DNA from: Glandiceps talaboti | Lineage: Eukaryota > Hemichordata > Enteropneusta > Spengelidae | Assembly: GCF_964340395.1 (NCBI RefSeq) | Contig: NC_135555.1 | Span: 26,934,725-26,998,724, forward strand | DNA: 64,000 bases | Reading direction: 5' to 3' | Shown: piece after piece, positions 1 through 11,000 of the stretch | Position numbering within the stretch: position 1 is the first letter of the stretch | Layout: every line of letters begins with the position of its first letter | The notes under the pieces: model-generated | What the model was told of the DNA's origin: nothing | Seen by the model: only the letters and a program-made list of their open reading frames with translations | Database searches by the model: none | Position numbers and translations under genes: made by a program

Positions 1-260
1 TCATTTGCTGAATGATTATCCAGTTGCCTATCCAACCCTGTTGTTATCTTTGCAATATATGTGATCATTTGGCTGTTGCTATGGGTGTGGTCTTGTTGCT
101 AGGCACATTTACACACATTTTTTGAATGTTTATTCAGTTGTCTAATAATTCCTGTTACCTTTGCAATATACCTGATCATTTGGCTGTTGCTATGGGTGTG
201 GTCTTGTTGCTAGGAATATTTGCAGACACCTTTTGAATGTTTGTTCACTTGTCTAAAGAA
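1..260. repeat. Dispersed repeat, GTTGCTAGG family (edge copy)
   Basis: Three imperfect internal modules with the words TTTGCAATATA, GATCATTTGGCTGTTGCTA and GTTGCTAGGCAC. The same modules recur at 14490-15600, 31200-31400, 42350-42545 and 62370-62890. Non-coding. The stretch 261-828 that follows shows nothing I recognise. Confidence 0.75.
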
Positions 261-828
261 TCCCTGTTATCTTAGGGGCTGTGTCATTTTAAAACTGATG
301 CACGACAAACATAATACCTTCATTTAGGGGGGAGGGGGTAAGAGTTCATTTCGTTTTGCATGCATCAAAATTGCAATATGGATTTTTAATTCTTATTAAA
401 ATGGTATAAAAAGAGGCAATGCTATTTTTCTCGTCTTGCATGTTGTTCTAAAATAACCGTATGGCCAAGTAAACCACCTGGCCTGGGAGTGATGTACAAA
501 TAAATGAATGACAAAAACAACCACTTGAATGCTACGAAAACATAGTTTTATTCACCAACACCTAAACAGAAGTTCCTGAATTCAAGAGACTTTTTTCCGT
601 TGTTGCGTCATCACAACTATAAATGATGGTACATGACAAATGCACATGTCAACCAATTCAATTTCTTGCGACTAGGATCATAATTTCACAGCTAGCCCAA
701 GCAAGGCACGACACTTATTGTATACATTACCTCATTTACTTGTACCTGTAACTCTTGGTTTTTAAAACATCCGACATAGCTTTAGGTTTTAGGATCACCT
801 GATGCCAAATTCTAGACGGGTTAGCTGT

Positions 829-1460
829 TTAGACACGATGAGATTCATCAAACATAAATATAAACAAGTCATTGAGAATGACATAGTCCCCGCTATGATT
901 GGGTTTTAAGGAATTATCACTACTCTGATCACGCAACAATACTTGTGAACCTAAATCAAACAGATTTAGATATGTTGTGTCTGCTTGTTGGACATGGAAC
1001 ATGCCTACAACAATAAAGGATGGGTCGGGTGTGGGGGATTGTATCACGACAAAAATGGATATGCACATGTATGTTATAGAACACTGTCCTAATACCAACT
1101 TTGAATGAGATCTGTTCAAGCATGTCTGAGTTATGGCTTTGGACATGGAAAATTCATAAACAAAATGGCTGCCAGGCAGCCACATTGGATAGTATCATGA
1201 CAACAATGAATATGCACATGTATGTCATAGAACACTGTCCTAATACCAATTTTGAATGAGATCTGTTCAAGCATGTCTGAGTTATGGCTTTGGACATGGA
1301 AAATTCACAAACAAAATGGCTGCTAGGTGGCCATATTGGATCGTATCACGACAACAATGAATATGCACATGTATGTCATAGAACACTGTCCTAATACCAA
1401 CTTTGAATGAGATCTGTTCAAGCATGTCTGAGTTATGGCTTTGGACATGGAAAATTCACA
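829..1460. repeat. Dispersed repeat, AGTCCCCG family with 3 tandem modules
   Basis: Roughly 150-base modules repeat three times, with the words ATGCACATGTATGTCATAGA, ATGAGATCTGTTCAAGCATG and AAAATGGCTGCCAGGC. The family terminus AGTCCCCGCTATGATTGGG is at 885-904. Related copies lie at 13270-13620, 16320-16870, 25730-26340 and 42575-43000. Confidence 0.8.
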
Positions 1461-1466
1461 AACAAA

Positions 1467-1630
1467 ATGTGTGGCATTGCGAGCAAATGTGTGGCATTGC
1501 GGGCCAATGTGTGGCAATGCGGGTCAATGTGTGGCATTGCGGGTCAATGTGTGGCATTGCGGGCCAATGTGTGGCAATGCGGGCCAATGTGTGGCATTGC
1601 GGGTCAATGTGTGGCATTGCGGGCAAATGT
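1467..1630. repeat. 20-base minisatellite
   Basis: About eight copies of a unit close to GTGTGGCATTGCGGGTCAAT, alternating CATTGC/CAATGC and GGGCC/GGGTC. It sits between the AGTCCCCG-family repeat and the truncated TTAA-element copy. Open frames here are by-products of the periodicity. Confidence 0.9.
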
Positions 1631-1654
1631 GTCCCTACTGAATGCCTACTGTAT

Positions 1655-4087
1655 AGTGAATGCCTAAAGAAGCCCTATTTTATCACTATAAACTCACGAT
1701 ATTTGCATACAACTAAGACGGTTGACAGAGGATTATGCAAAATATATGCGGTGTCAAATTCGCACATGCTCAGATCACACACGGATCACTAGCACTGTAA
1801 CCATATAGAGTAAAAGGGGAGATATCTCCATGACGGTACCACGAAGGAAAGAAAAAGATGTGGGTATCCCAGGCGTAACTTCCTTTCTCTTCCAGTAGTA
1901 ACATTGCAACGTTAATAACGTCTATATAACACATATGAACAAACGAGTAAAACCTCTCAAAGAATACCGACATTTGCAAATATATTTCCGAAATTCACTG
2001 ATGACCGAGTTTCGTACCGTCTCAAGATTTACTGCTCATGTCCTCATATCTGATTCTTGTACTTTGAAAACTGTTGATACTTTGGTCACAGTAAAATGCA
2101 AGCTGACACATTTCAATCACGTACTACAACATCCAAGGAGAGGGACTGCTGCAGATTGATGAATATACATTCAATTCAAAAGACTGGAAATTCCAGAAAC
2201 CTACCTGTAGAATACTCCAAAATCCTGTGGAAAGTGTCAATGCCAAAATGATATGTGTGAATTAGTAACTGTCTAGTTTCAGAACTTTCCGTTGCGGCAC
2301 AGACCGTCAGTGCATACTCACTGTCAAAATCATAACGTACACATGTCAGGCTTCTGGTCGGTCGATCGATCAATACAGACATTTGAACACACCAAAATCG
2401 TTAGATAGGCGACAATTTTTTTATCGTGGTTTACATATTGGGCCATTTTTGACTGAATCAGGATATCTCGGTTCAAAATAAACTTCACAAGTAGCGTATA
2501 ACATTCGTGGCAATATCACCAACGCACAGTGATCTGAGCTTGCTTTAATTTGTACTTCCGGAATACTTCCATAATATCTCGCATCTCCGATTTCAAGTTG
2601 GTTTGAAATGTCTTTGATTTTCCTATAATTTTCCTTCCGTGTTCTTACAAAATGTCGGTTAAGGCTGTTTTATGATTGACTAGATGTCCTATTTCCACAA
2701 TAAAGTCAATATTCATGTGCATGTACTCCTCCTCCGAATGGGTACAACACTAATATCACCCGAGCTATGTATTTCAATTTTCAAAACAAACCCTCGTAAC
2801 AATCGAGTCTAGTTTTGTATATCCGTCTGTCTACGATATCGATGTGTCTGATACGCAGTGATATGCCAATACATTTTGAAAGATATTTTTAATCGAAAGA
2901 CTTAGCCATTTTCAAATGCCAACATGAGCAATGCGTCAGACAATCAAACGCGAAAGACACCACAAGTTGCACAACTAACTAAAAGAAAATGATTTACATG
3001 TAATTTGTAGCAAGCTAGCTGCGTGGAAAGATTATTTATGTAGCGATCAAACTGAGGAGCATAGAAACATTTTGGGTTCATTGTAACAGCCAAATTCAGC
3101 ATGACTTCTGTAACAATTTCCCCTTTTGGATTTAATGGAATGTGTACATACAGATGTAAGCAGACACTAACTTTTTGCCTAAATTTATGTGGCAATGTGT
3201 AAAATCACGTAGGTTACCCCTTTCATCGCACATTCGAAGCTTCAGACTATATTTTGAATGAAATAGTAACATGGTGATTCCGTCGTGGTTTAGAAAGTGG
3301 CCATGGTACTACAAGTAGTTACGAAATTTCTCATGTTTGAGAATTGAAACTGAGCAAAATTTAACATAATGCAGTTATTCCGAAATTCAAAATGAAAAAT
3401 ATTTGTATCGGGAAGTGCTTCCGGGAAAAGTGAAGTTTAGACACACTATAGATAGCACCATGGATCTGCCGCCAGACAGATTAACATCATAATAACCTTG
3501 GACTTGACTTTGGCCATGCCTGTGATTACTAATTAATGAGATGACGTCAATATATTAGGCTTCCGCGCCATTTGCAATGTGATCTTGTGTATCACATTCC
3601 AGTCGAATGACCTCGATTTGCCATGTTTCTACGATGCTACACTTGTATTAATCAAAACAACAATTAGAATAACTGGAGACTCGTTTTATCCACTGCTTGG
3701 TGATATTTTTATTGCATGACACGCCGGGAAATCTTCTGCAAGTCAAATTTTATGCTGTATTTCGAAAATCGACATTTTCTCTGTTTACATTTTCAAGCCC
3801 CCAGACTAAGTTCTAAAGTTTCGCTGGTGCTTTTTTGGGTATTGTTCTTACAAAGAGTGGCTGGGAATTTGTAAGTTCACATTATTACGTGGGAAATTGA
3901 TGATTAAGTGACAAAAATCTGTCAATAAGCTTCCCATTATAATTTGTCAACTTTCGAGGCATGTTGCAAAAGAATGACAGATGGCAGAAAAAAAAGTGAG
4001 ACGATTTTGTTATGTGTGAAGTGAAGATTCTAAAACACCATAGAAATGGAAAATCGAGTGACAGGTGGTCTCTTCCGAGGCATTTAT
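1655..4087 (-). mobile_element. Truncated copy of the TTAA element at 36581-40076, opposite orientation
   Basis: Long stretches match the reverse complement of 36795-39925, for example AGCCCTATTTTATCACTATA at 1671 against 39900, and the segment around 3960-4080 against 36790-36930. The left copy lacks both 16-base terminal repeats and about 0.7 kb of internal sequence. No credible protein is encoded. The following 4088-4830 holds nothing I recognise. Confidence 0.85.
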
Positions 4088-4834
4088 ATACTCTTTTAGA
4101 ATATGTAAAACAAGTCTGTTATCGGCGATATGAATGTCAAAACCATACTTCTATATCATGAGCATGTAACGTTACTTCAACCAACATGCTTGGCAATAGG
4201 TAGGCATGCTTCCCAGCCACACGGCCTGTACGTGGATATGCATGCTGGCTTTTCAATACACTGAACTATTTCTAACTTACAATGGTCGGTGATGCATTTA
4301 TACTCAATATAACGTTACATTTAATCTTGCTAACAGACCTAAGTTATAGTGTATAAAACTTTGTATGTATGATGACTGCGATTTCTGTACATCAAAAGAA
4401 CATGGCGGCTGCCAGTCAAATGTTTTGTATTATATGCATATGGGAAAAGATGGGGCTCTCGTTGATGAGAATTAGCCAATGTGGAGAACAACTTTGATTT
4501 TTTCCCCGCCATTTGACATTTTCTTTCACACTTGTGACAGTGGTGAATGGGTAGCGTGAGGACAGGAACCTCACTATTTTGAACTGTGGCTACATTTCTA
4601 ATTGACTCTGGCTATTAATTAAAGTTGTATTACTCATCGAACCAAACAATCAAATCTTTCAGACAATCACACAACCACGTTTAGACGACTTCAGAATCAT
4701 GACAATAGATGTTTACATATGTTATTTAACTGCGGGCAGTGCAGGCAGACGGTGACTATGAACAGCTGCCATAAAATATTCACACTTCATTATCGCCATT
4801 TCAAGGGTTTGGAAGGATGGGCAAGGGTGGTTTT

Positions 4835-5235
4835 GGACACCTGGGGGCAACACAGGTGATTACCTCCATCTTTAATTCGATCATCTCCCTAATACCACTT
4901 GATATGTACATCCCCAGAAACATCCCTGTGAAATTTCAGCAAAAATCAACCAAGTACTTTTGGAATGATAAATTTTGACGAATATAAATTCTTTTAGCCC
5001 TAATTTGCATATCAATGATGGGATCATCATGTCATGAACAATTCCTAATCTAAACACCCCTAAGAATGTTCCCACTAAATTTCAGACCGATCTGCTGAGT
5101 ATTTTTGAGTTTAAGTTTTTTGACCAAAAATCCCATTTTTTGACCCAAATCACACACTTGTGGTAAGATCATTTTCATTTGAACAATATCCCATCTAGAC
5201 ATCCAAGGTAAGACACCCATCAAATATCATGCCAA
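4835..5235. repeat. Dispersed repeat, CCAAATTTCAGACC family (left part, split by an insertion)
   Basis: It contains ACTAAATTTCAGACCGATC and a GAGTTTAAGTTTTTTGACC module, seen also at 24480-24700, 26600-26900, 30640-31160 and 61540-61900. The repeat continues after 7070 (ATTTTAAGTTGTTTACACAC then CAGA repeats to 7130), so the element at 5238-7067 landed inside it. Confidence 0.75.
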
Positions 5236-5309
5236 TACGGCGTATTCCGGTTATCGAACTTCCGGTTGTTTCGCAGGAAAGTATCGCGAGAGGGCGCACC
5301 ATATCTGAC

Positions 5310-5713
5310 AAAGTGAGGGCCAGAATTTTCGTCATGGCATCTAACAGTATGGCGATGTATGAAGCTGTCAACAAAATGGGCGTAAAAGAACTCCGTGCAT
5401 TCATAAAAGAGTGGAAAATTACTACTTCTAAATCTACTAGATATCGCCAGAAATGCTGTCAACCTTGGTCTTGAAACACTAGAAAATGATAATTTTCTGA
5501 GAGAACGGACGAGGAGACGAATAGTGGATGTACGTCAAGCATCAAAAGATAGAACTAATCGACAGCGGAAACATTGAAAGTTGGACGGAGGACCTTCGAA
5601 ATATACCCGATGTAGACATGATAAACATATTTCTTTACCTTACTGGTGTCTGTTGCTTGACAAAAGAACGATTAGAAAATTACAAATCTGACAACAGCTT
5701 CCAATCTGATTAA
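5310..5713 (+). pseudogene. Remnant of a transposon protein (SAP-like and YqaJ-type N-terminal fragments)
   Basis: Frame fragments read NKMGVKELRAFIKEWKI (SAP-like) and, after frame changes, IPDVDMINIFLYLTG then KERLENYKSDNSFQ. The second resembles the segment before the SWIM finger in the YqaJ protein at 17812-19683 (DIYAYFISKPS and LKSYKSLDAYQF). It is broken by frameshifts and cut by the insertion at 5702. Function is not inferable beyond likely descent from a YqaJ accessory gene. Confidence 0.4.
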
Positions 5714-5943
5714 AATCCGATGTAGATGTTGGCTGATCGTTCATTGCTATTTTACCTTCGTTATTTTGCCTGAATTGACCTTCTTGGTACATGTTTACAT
5801 TTTTTAGCTTGCCTGATCGCCTCCTCTACGATCAGGCTAAAAAATGTAAACATGTACCAAGAAAAATAATATCAGGCAAAATAACGAAGGTAAAATAGCA
5901 ATGAACGATTAGCCGACATCTACATCGGGTTTTAATCAGATTG
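5702..5943. mobile_element. 242-base foldback MITE with 9-base target duplication
   Basis: A near-perfect palindrome: arms start CAATCTGATTAAAATCCG and end in the complement, with a short centre near 5820. Flanks AACAGCTTC (5693-5701 and 5944-5952) are an exact 9-base duplication, as in Mutator-like foldback elements. Confidence 0.85.
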
Positions 5944-6351
5944 AACAGCTTCCAGCTACAGTCATTGCAATATTGAGAGTTCGGTCGACAATTACCAAGC
6001 CACATGTTTATATTGTAACTGATGTCGCCGCATACTTAGGCCTTTCTTGTTTATTAGAACAGTGGTGTAGCACCACGGGTGAAATCATAAAACTTTGTCC
6101 GGAAAAAAAAACATTTCATGTACTGGTTATAAGTTGGCATAAACATATTTTTATTGATATACTCATCTTTACTATCACACTTTTTTTAGCTTGCTATTCT
6201 TCATTCAGGACCATCAGTGTATAAAAAAACCCATTGAAGTCGGCAACGAATCATAAATATTGTTATTGATGTACCACACCGCCCACCCCTTCAATGAATC
6301 GGCCTTCCATGTAACGTTTACGTGGTTCACTCATCATACCATGTCTTATAC

Positions 6352-6575
6352 CGATCTGATTAAACTCCGATGTAGATGTCGGCTGATCGTTCATTGCTAT
6401 TTTACCTTCGTTATTTTGCCTGAATTGACCTTCGTGGTACATGTTTACGTTTTTGTCCTGATCGGTAGAGGAGGCGATCAAACATGTACCACGAAGGTCA
6501 TTTCAGGCACAATAACGAAAGTAAAATAGCAATGAACGATTAGCCGACATCTACATCGGATTTTAATCAGATTGG
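6352..6575. mobile_element. Second copy of the same foldback MITE
   Basis: A palindrome with the same arm sequence (GATCTGATTAAACTCCGATG at the left, its complement at the right). Target duplication is not clear. 6580-6800 resembles part of the TIR element at 28540-28960 (AGCTGCAATAACTGTAGCG). Confidence 0.8.
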
Positions 6576-7860
6576 TTTTATACAAGCTGCAATAACTGTA
6601 GCGTATATTGTGATTTTGAGGGTTCTTTCCTCTGTTTTTGTACCTTTTTCCGTTCCGATGTTTGACTGGAAGCAATCGCTACAATTTCTCCAACGGTAAC
6701 GCAAATGGACGAGGTCACACTGAAAACGTGAGTGAGATGTCAGTGTACTACCCGTTTCAAAATGTTGCTACTTTTGGGTTTTCCTCACGGTCGAATTGCA
6801 GAGCCAAACTTACGCAAAATATTAGGAGAACAAGAGGTTAATTTGCTATTTCGTTATTTGATGGGCGATAATGCAATATTATAGCGTAAAGTTACGGGGA
6901 ATGACAGAAAATCTTTAGTCAGTGGTTACGATGCCTATAGACTCTATGCTTTGCAACAATGCTCTACAATTCTGGCCCTCACTTCCGGTTCTAAAACAGC
7001 GCCCCTAGTGGCCAAACAATCATATCTTTTATCTTTTCGGGGCTTCTTCGATAACCGGAATACGGCGTATTGGTCCTACGGATTTTAAGTTGTTTACACA
7101 CACAGACAGACAGACAATTTGCAATGCCTAAAGCACTACTGAATCGAAGAAGTTCAGTTGTACTAAATATTTGTCATCCATCAAACAAGTTTTTTTTCAA
7201 ATTTGTAACAATTGACAAAATGCCAACATTCATAACATTTAGTGAGGCATCTAAAATACTTAAATATCTGTATGTCCAATCCTCTTACTAATGCAGCCAT
7301 TGTGGTATGCGTGTTACTCAGGGAGTTGTCGTTATGGCACACTGGACTACCCAGCAAAATGTTAATTACTCTTAATTTGTCAAAGTTTGTGACTGTGTTT
7401 ACTACTTATGTACAGTATGGTATGCCCTTTGCTAGTTCTGACTCCAGTGCTCCAAATTAATATACGAGTGGATTTACATAGTTTTATTGATAAATTCACC
7501 TGATGTCCTAGCCCAGACAACAATCTTACCTACAAATATGGCTGCCATTCGGTCAATTTGCATACGTTCCATATGACATGTCACCTTTTTGCCAAGCTTG
7601 AAAGAAACCAGATGTTGCTTGTCTGAGAAATGATGAATTATGGCTACACAGACAAATGGAGCTCATTAGTCTGGGGAAAAGTGAAAGATCAATCCATTTC
7701 CTAAAGGAATAAGGGTGGCCAGGGTACTAAACACTTAACACTTTTGCCATAACAACCCACTTGGTCACTACATTTCCTCCATGTATTTCCATCTATTATT
7801 ATTATTTTGAAATTAGCTAATCCCAGAAATGTAATAAATATTAAGACAAAAATCACTTAC

Positions 7861-8025
7861 CATCATGATTTTGTAACAGAATTGCTAAAATTTCACTAGA
7901 GTACAATTTATTTGCATCAAAGGGCATTTTAGTTTTGATTCTCTTCAGTAACCACTGCATCAAGCCTTGTTTGGCAGCTTCCGGAGCTACTTCAGGACGG
8001 AATTCTAGAATATTTTCAATTATAC
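7861..8025 (-). CDS. CTNNBL1: CTNNBL1 coding exon 6
   Basis: 165 bases encoding about 55 residues, including ENILEFRPEV, QWLLKRIKTKMPFDANKLY and SSEILAILLQNHD. The acceptor is GGAACAG and the donor GTAAGT. It completes the split glycine codon from exon 5 and ends in phase 1, as needed for the family's next residue (acidic, then NRELLG), which lies outside the window. Confidence 0.94.
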
Positions 8026-11000
8026 CTGTTCCAGAAAAGATAAAAGACAGTCAATTCAAAATGTTCTGTTCCTGGGTCATGTATTAAACTTACCTAAGGA
8101 GTTATGAATACTGTCAGCAGTTTAAACTTACCTAACGAGTTATGAATACTGTCAGCAGTTTAAACTTACCTAAGGAGTTATGAATACTGTCAGCAGTTTA
8201 AACTTACCTAACGAGTTATGAATACTGTCAGCAGTTTAAACTTACCTAAGGAGTTATGAATACTTCAGCAGTTTAAACTTACCTAAGGAGTTATGAATAC
8301 TGTCAGCACTTTAAACTTACCTAAGGAGTTATGAATACTGTCAGCAGTTTAAACTTACCTAACGAGTTATGAATACTGTCAGCTGTTTAAACTTACCTAA
8401 GGAGTTATGAATACTGTCAGCAGTTTAAACTTACCTAACGAGTTATGAATACCGTCAGCACTTTAAACTTACCTAACGAGTTATGAATACTGTCAGCAGC
8501 TTAAACTTACGTAACGAGTTATGAATACCGTGAGCAGTTTAAACTTACGTAACGAGTTATGAATACCGTCAGCAGCTTAAACTTACCTAAGGAGTTATGA
8601 ATACCGTCAGCAGTTTAAACTTACCTAAGGAGTTATGAATACCGTCAGCAGTTTAAACTTACCTAAGGAGTTATGAATACCGTCAGCAGTTTAAACTTAC
8701 CTAACTAGTTATGAATACCATCAGCAGTTTAAACTTACCTAACTAGTTATGAATACCGTCAGCAGCTTAAACTTACCTAACGAGTTATGAATACCGTCAG
8801 CAGTTTAAACTTACCTAACTAGTTATGAATACCGTCAGCTGTTTAAACTTACCTAATGAGTTATGAATACCATCAGCAGTTTAAACTTACCTAACGAGTT
8901 ATGAATACCGTCAGCAGTTTAAACTTACCTAACTAGTTATGAATACCATCAGCAGTTTAAACTTACCTAACGAGTTATGAATACTGTCAGCAGTTTAAAC
9001 TTACCTAAGGAGTTATGAATACCATCAGCAGTTTACAACTTACCTAACGAGTTATGAATACCGTAAGCAGTTTAAACTTACTTAAGGAGTTAGGAATACC
9101 ATCAGCAGTTTAAACTTACCTAACTAGTTATGAATACCGTAAGCAGTTTAAACTTACTTAAGGAGTTATGTATACCGTCAGCAGCTTAAACTTACCTAAG
9201 GAGTTATGAATACCATCAGCAGTTTAAACTTACCTAAGGAGTTATGAATACCGTCAGCACTTTAAACTTACCTAACGAGTTATGAATACTGTCAGCAGTT
9301 TAAACTTACCTAACGAGTTATGAATACCGTCAGCAGTTTAAACTTACCTAACGAGTTATGAATACCGTCAGCACTTTAAACTTACCTAAGGAGTTATGAA
9401 TACTGTCAGCAGTTTAAACTTACCTAACGAGTTATGAATACCGTCAGCTGTTTAAACTTACCTAAGGAGTTATGAATACTGTCAGCAGTTTAAACTTACC
9501 TAAGGAGTTATGAATACCATCAGCAGTTTAAACTTACCTAAGGAGTTATGAATACTGTCAGCAGTTTAAACTTACCTAAGGAGTTATGAATACTATCAGC
9601 AGTTTAAACTTACCTAAGGAGTTATGAATACCATCAGCAGTTTAAACTTACCTAAGGAGTTATGAATACCATCAGCAGTTTAAACTTACCTAAGGAGTTA
9701 TGAATACTGTCAGCAGTTTAAACTTACCTAAGGAGTTATGAATACTGTCAGCAGTTTAAACTTACCTAACGAGTTATGAATACCATCAGCAGTTTAAACT
9801 TACCTAACGAGTTATGAATACCATCAGCAGTTTAAACTAACCTAAGGAGTTATGAATACTGTCAGCAGTTTAAACTTACCTAAGGAGTTATGAATACTGT
9901 CAGCAGTTTAAACTTACCTAACGAGTTATGAATACCATCAGCAGTTTAAACTTACCTAACGAGTTATGAATACCGTCAGCAGTTTAAACTTACCTAAGGA
10001 GTTATGAATACCGTCAGCAGTTTAAACTTACCTAAGGAGTTATGAATACCGTCAGCAGCTTAAACTTACCTAACGAGTTATGAATACCGTCAGCAGTTTA
10101 AACTTACCTAACTAGTTATGAATACCGTCAGCTGTTTAAACTTACCTAATGAGTTATGAATACTGTCAGCAGTTTAAACTTACCTCAGGAGTTATGAATA
10201 CCGTCAGCTGTTTAAACTTACCTAAGGAGTTATGAATACTGTCAGCAGCTTAAACTTACCTAAGGAGTTATGAATACTGTCAGCTGTTTAAACTTACCTA
10301 AGGAGTTATGAATACTGTCAGCAGTTTAAACTTACCTAAGGAGTTATGAATACTGTCAGCTGTTTAAAACTTACCTAACGAGTTATGAATACCGTCAGCA
10401 GTTTAAACTTACCTAAGGAGTTATGAATACTGACAGCAGTTTAAACTTACCTAACGAGTTATGAATACTGACAGCAGTTTAAACTTACCTAAGGAGTTAT
10501 GAATACCGTCAGCTGTTTAAACTTACCTAAGGAGTTATGAATACCGTCAGCAGTTTAAACTTATCTAAGGAGTTATGAATACCATCAGCAGTTTAAACTT
10601 ACCTAAGGAGTTATGAATACTGTCAGCAGTTTAAACTTACCTAACGAGTTATGAATACTGTCAGCAGTTTAAACTTACCTAACGAGTTATGAATACTGTC
10701 AGCAGTTTAAACTTACCTAAGGAGTTATGAATACTGTCAGCAGTTTAAACTTACCTAACGAGTTATGAATACTGTCAGCAGTTTAAACTTACCTAAGGAG
10801 TTATGAATACTTCAGCAGCTTAAACTTACCTAAGGAGTTATGAATACTGTCAGCACTTTAAACTTACCTAACGAGTTATGAATACTGTCAGCAGTTTAAA
10901 CTTACCTAAGGAGTTATGAATACTGTCAGCAGTTTAAACTTACCTTACTAGTTATGAATACCATCAGCAGTTTAAACTTACCTAAGGAGTTATGAATACC

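Larger units (their letters stand above)
5238..7067. mobile_element. TA-flanked TIR element, decayed, ISL2EU-like
   Basis: The ends read CCAATACGGCGTATTCCGG and its near-complement at 7045-7073; GTGAGGGCCAGAATT also recurs in inverted form near both ends (about 5312 and 6970). A TA on each side (5236-5237 and 7068-7069) fits a 2-base target duplication. Inside are a YqaJ-associated protein remnant and two palindromic insertions. The ISL2EU assignment is inferred from TA duplication plus the remnant. Confidence 0.65.

Noticed and set aside
5973-6675. Several 60-90 codon frames on both strands
   Set aside because: They are translations of palindromic MITE arms and match each other in inverted form only.
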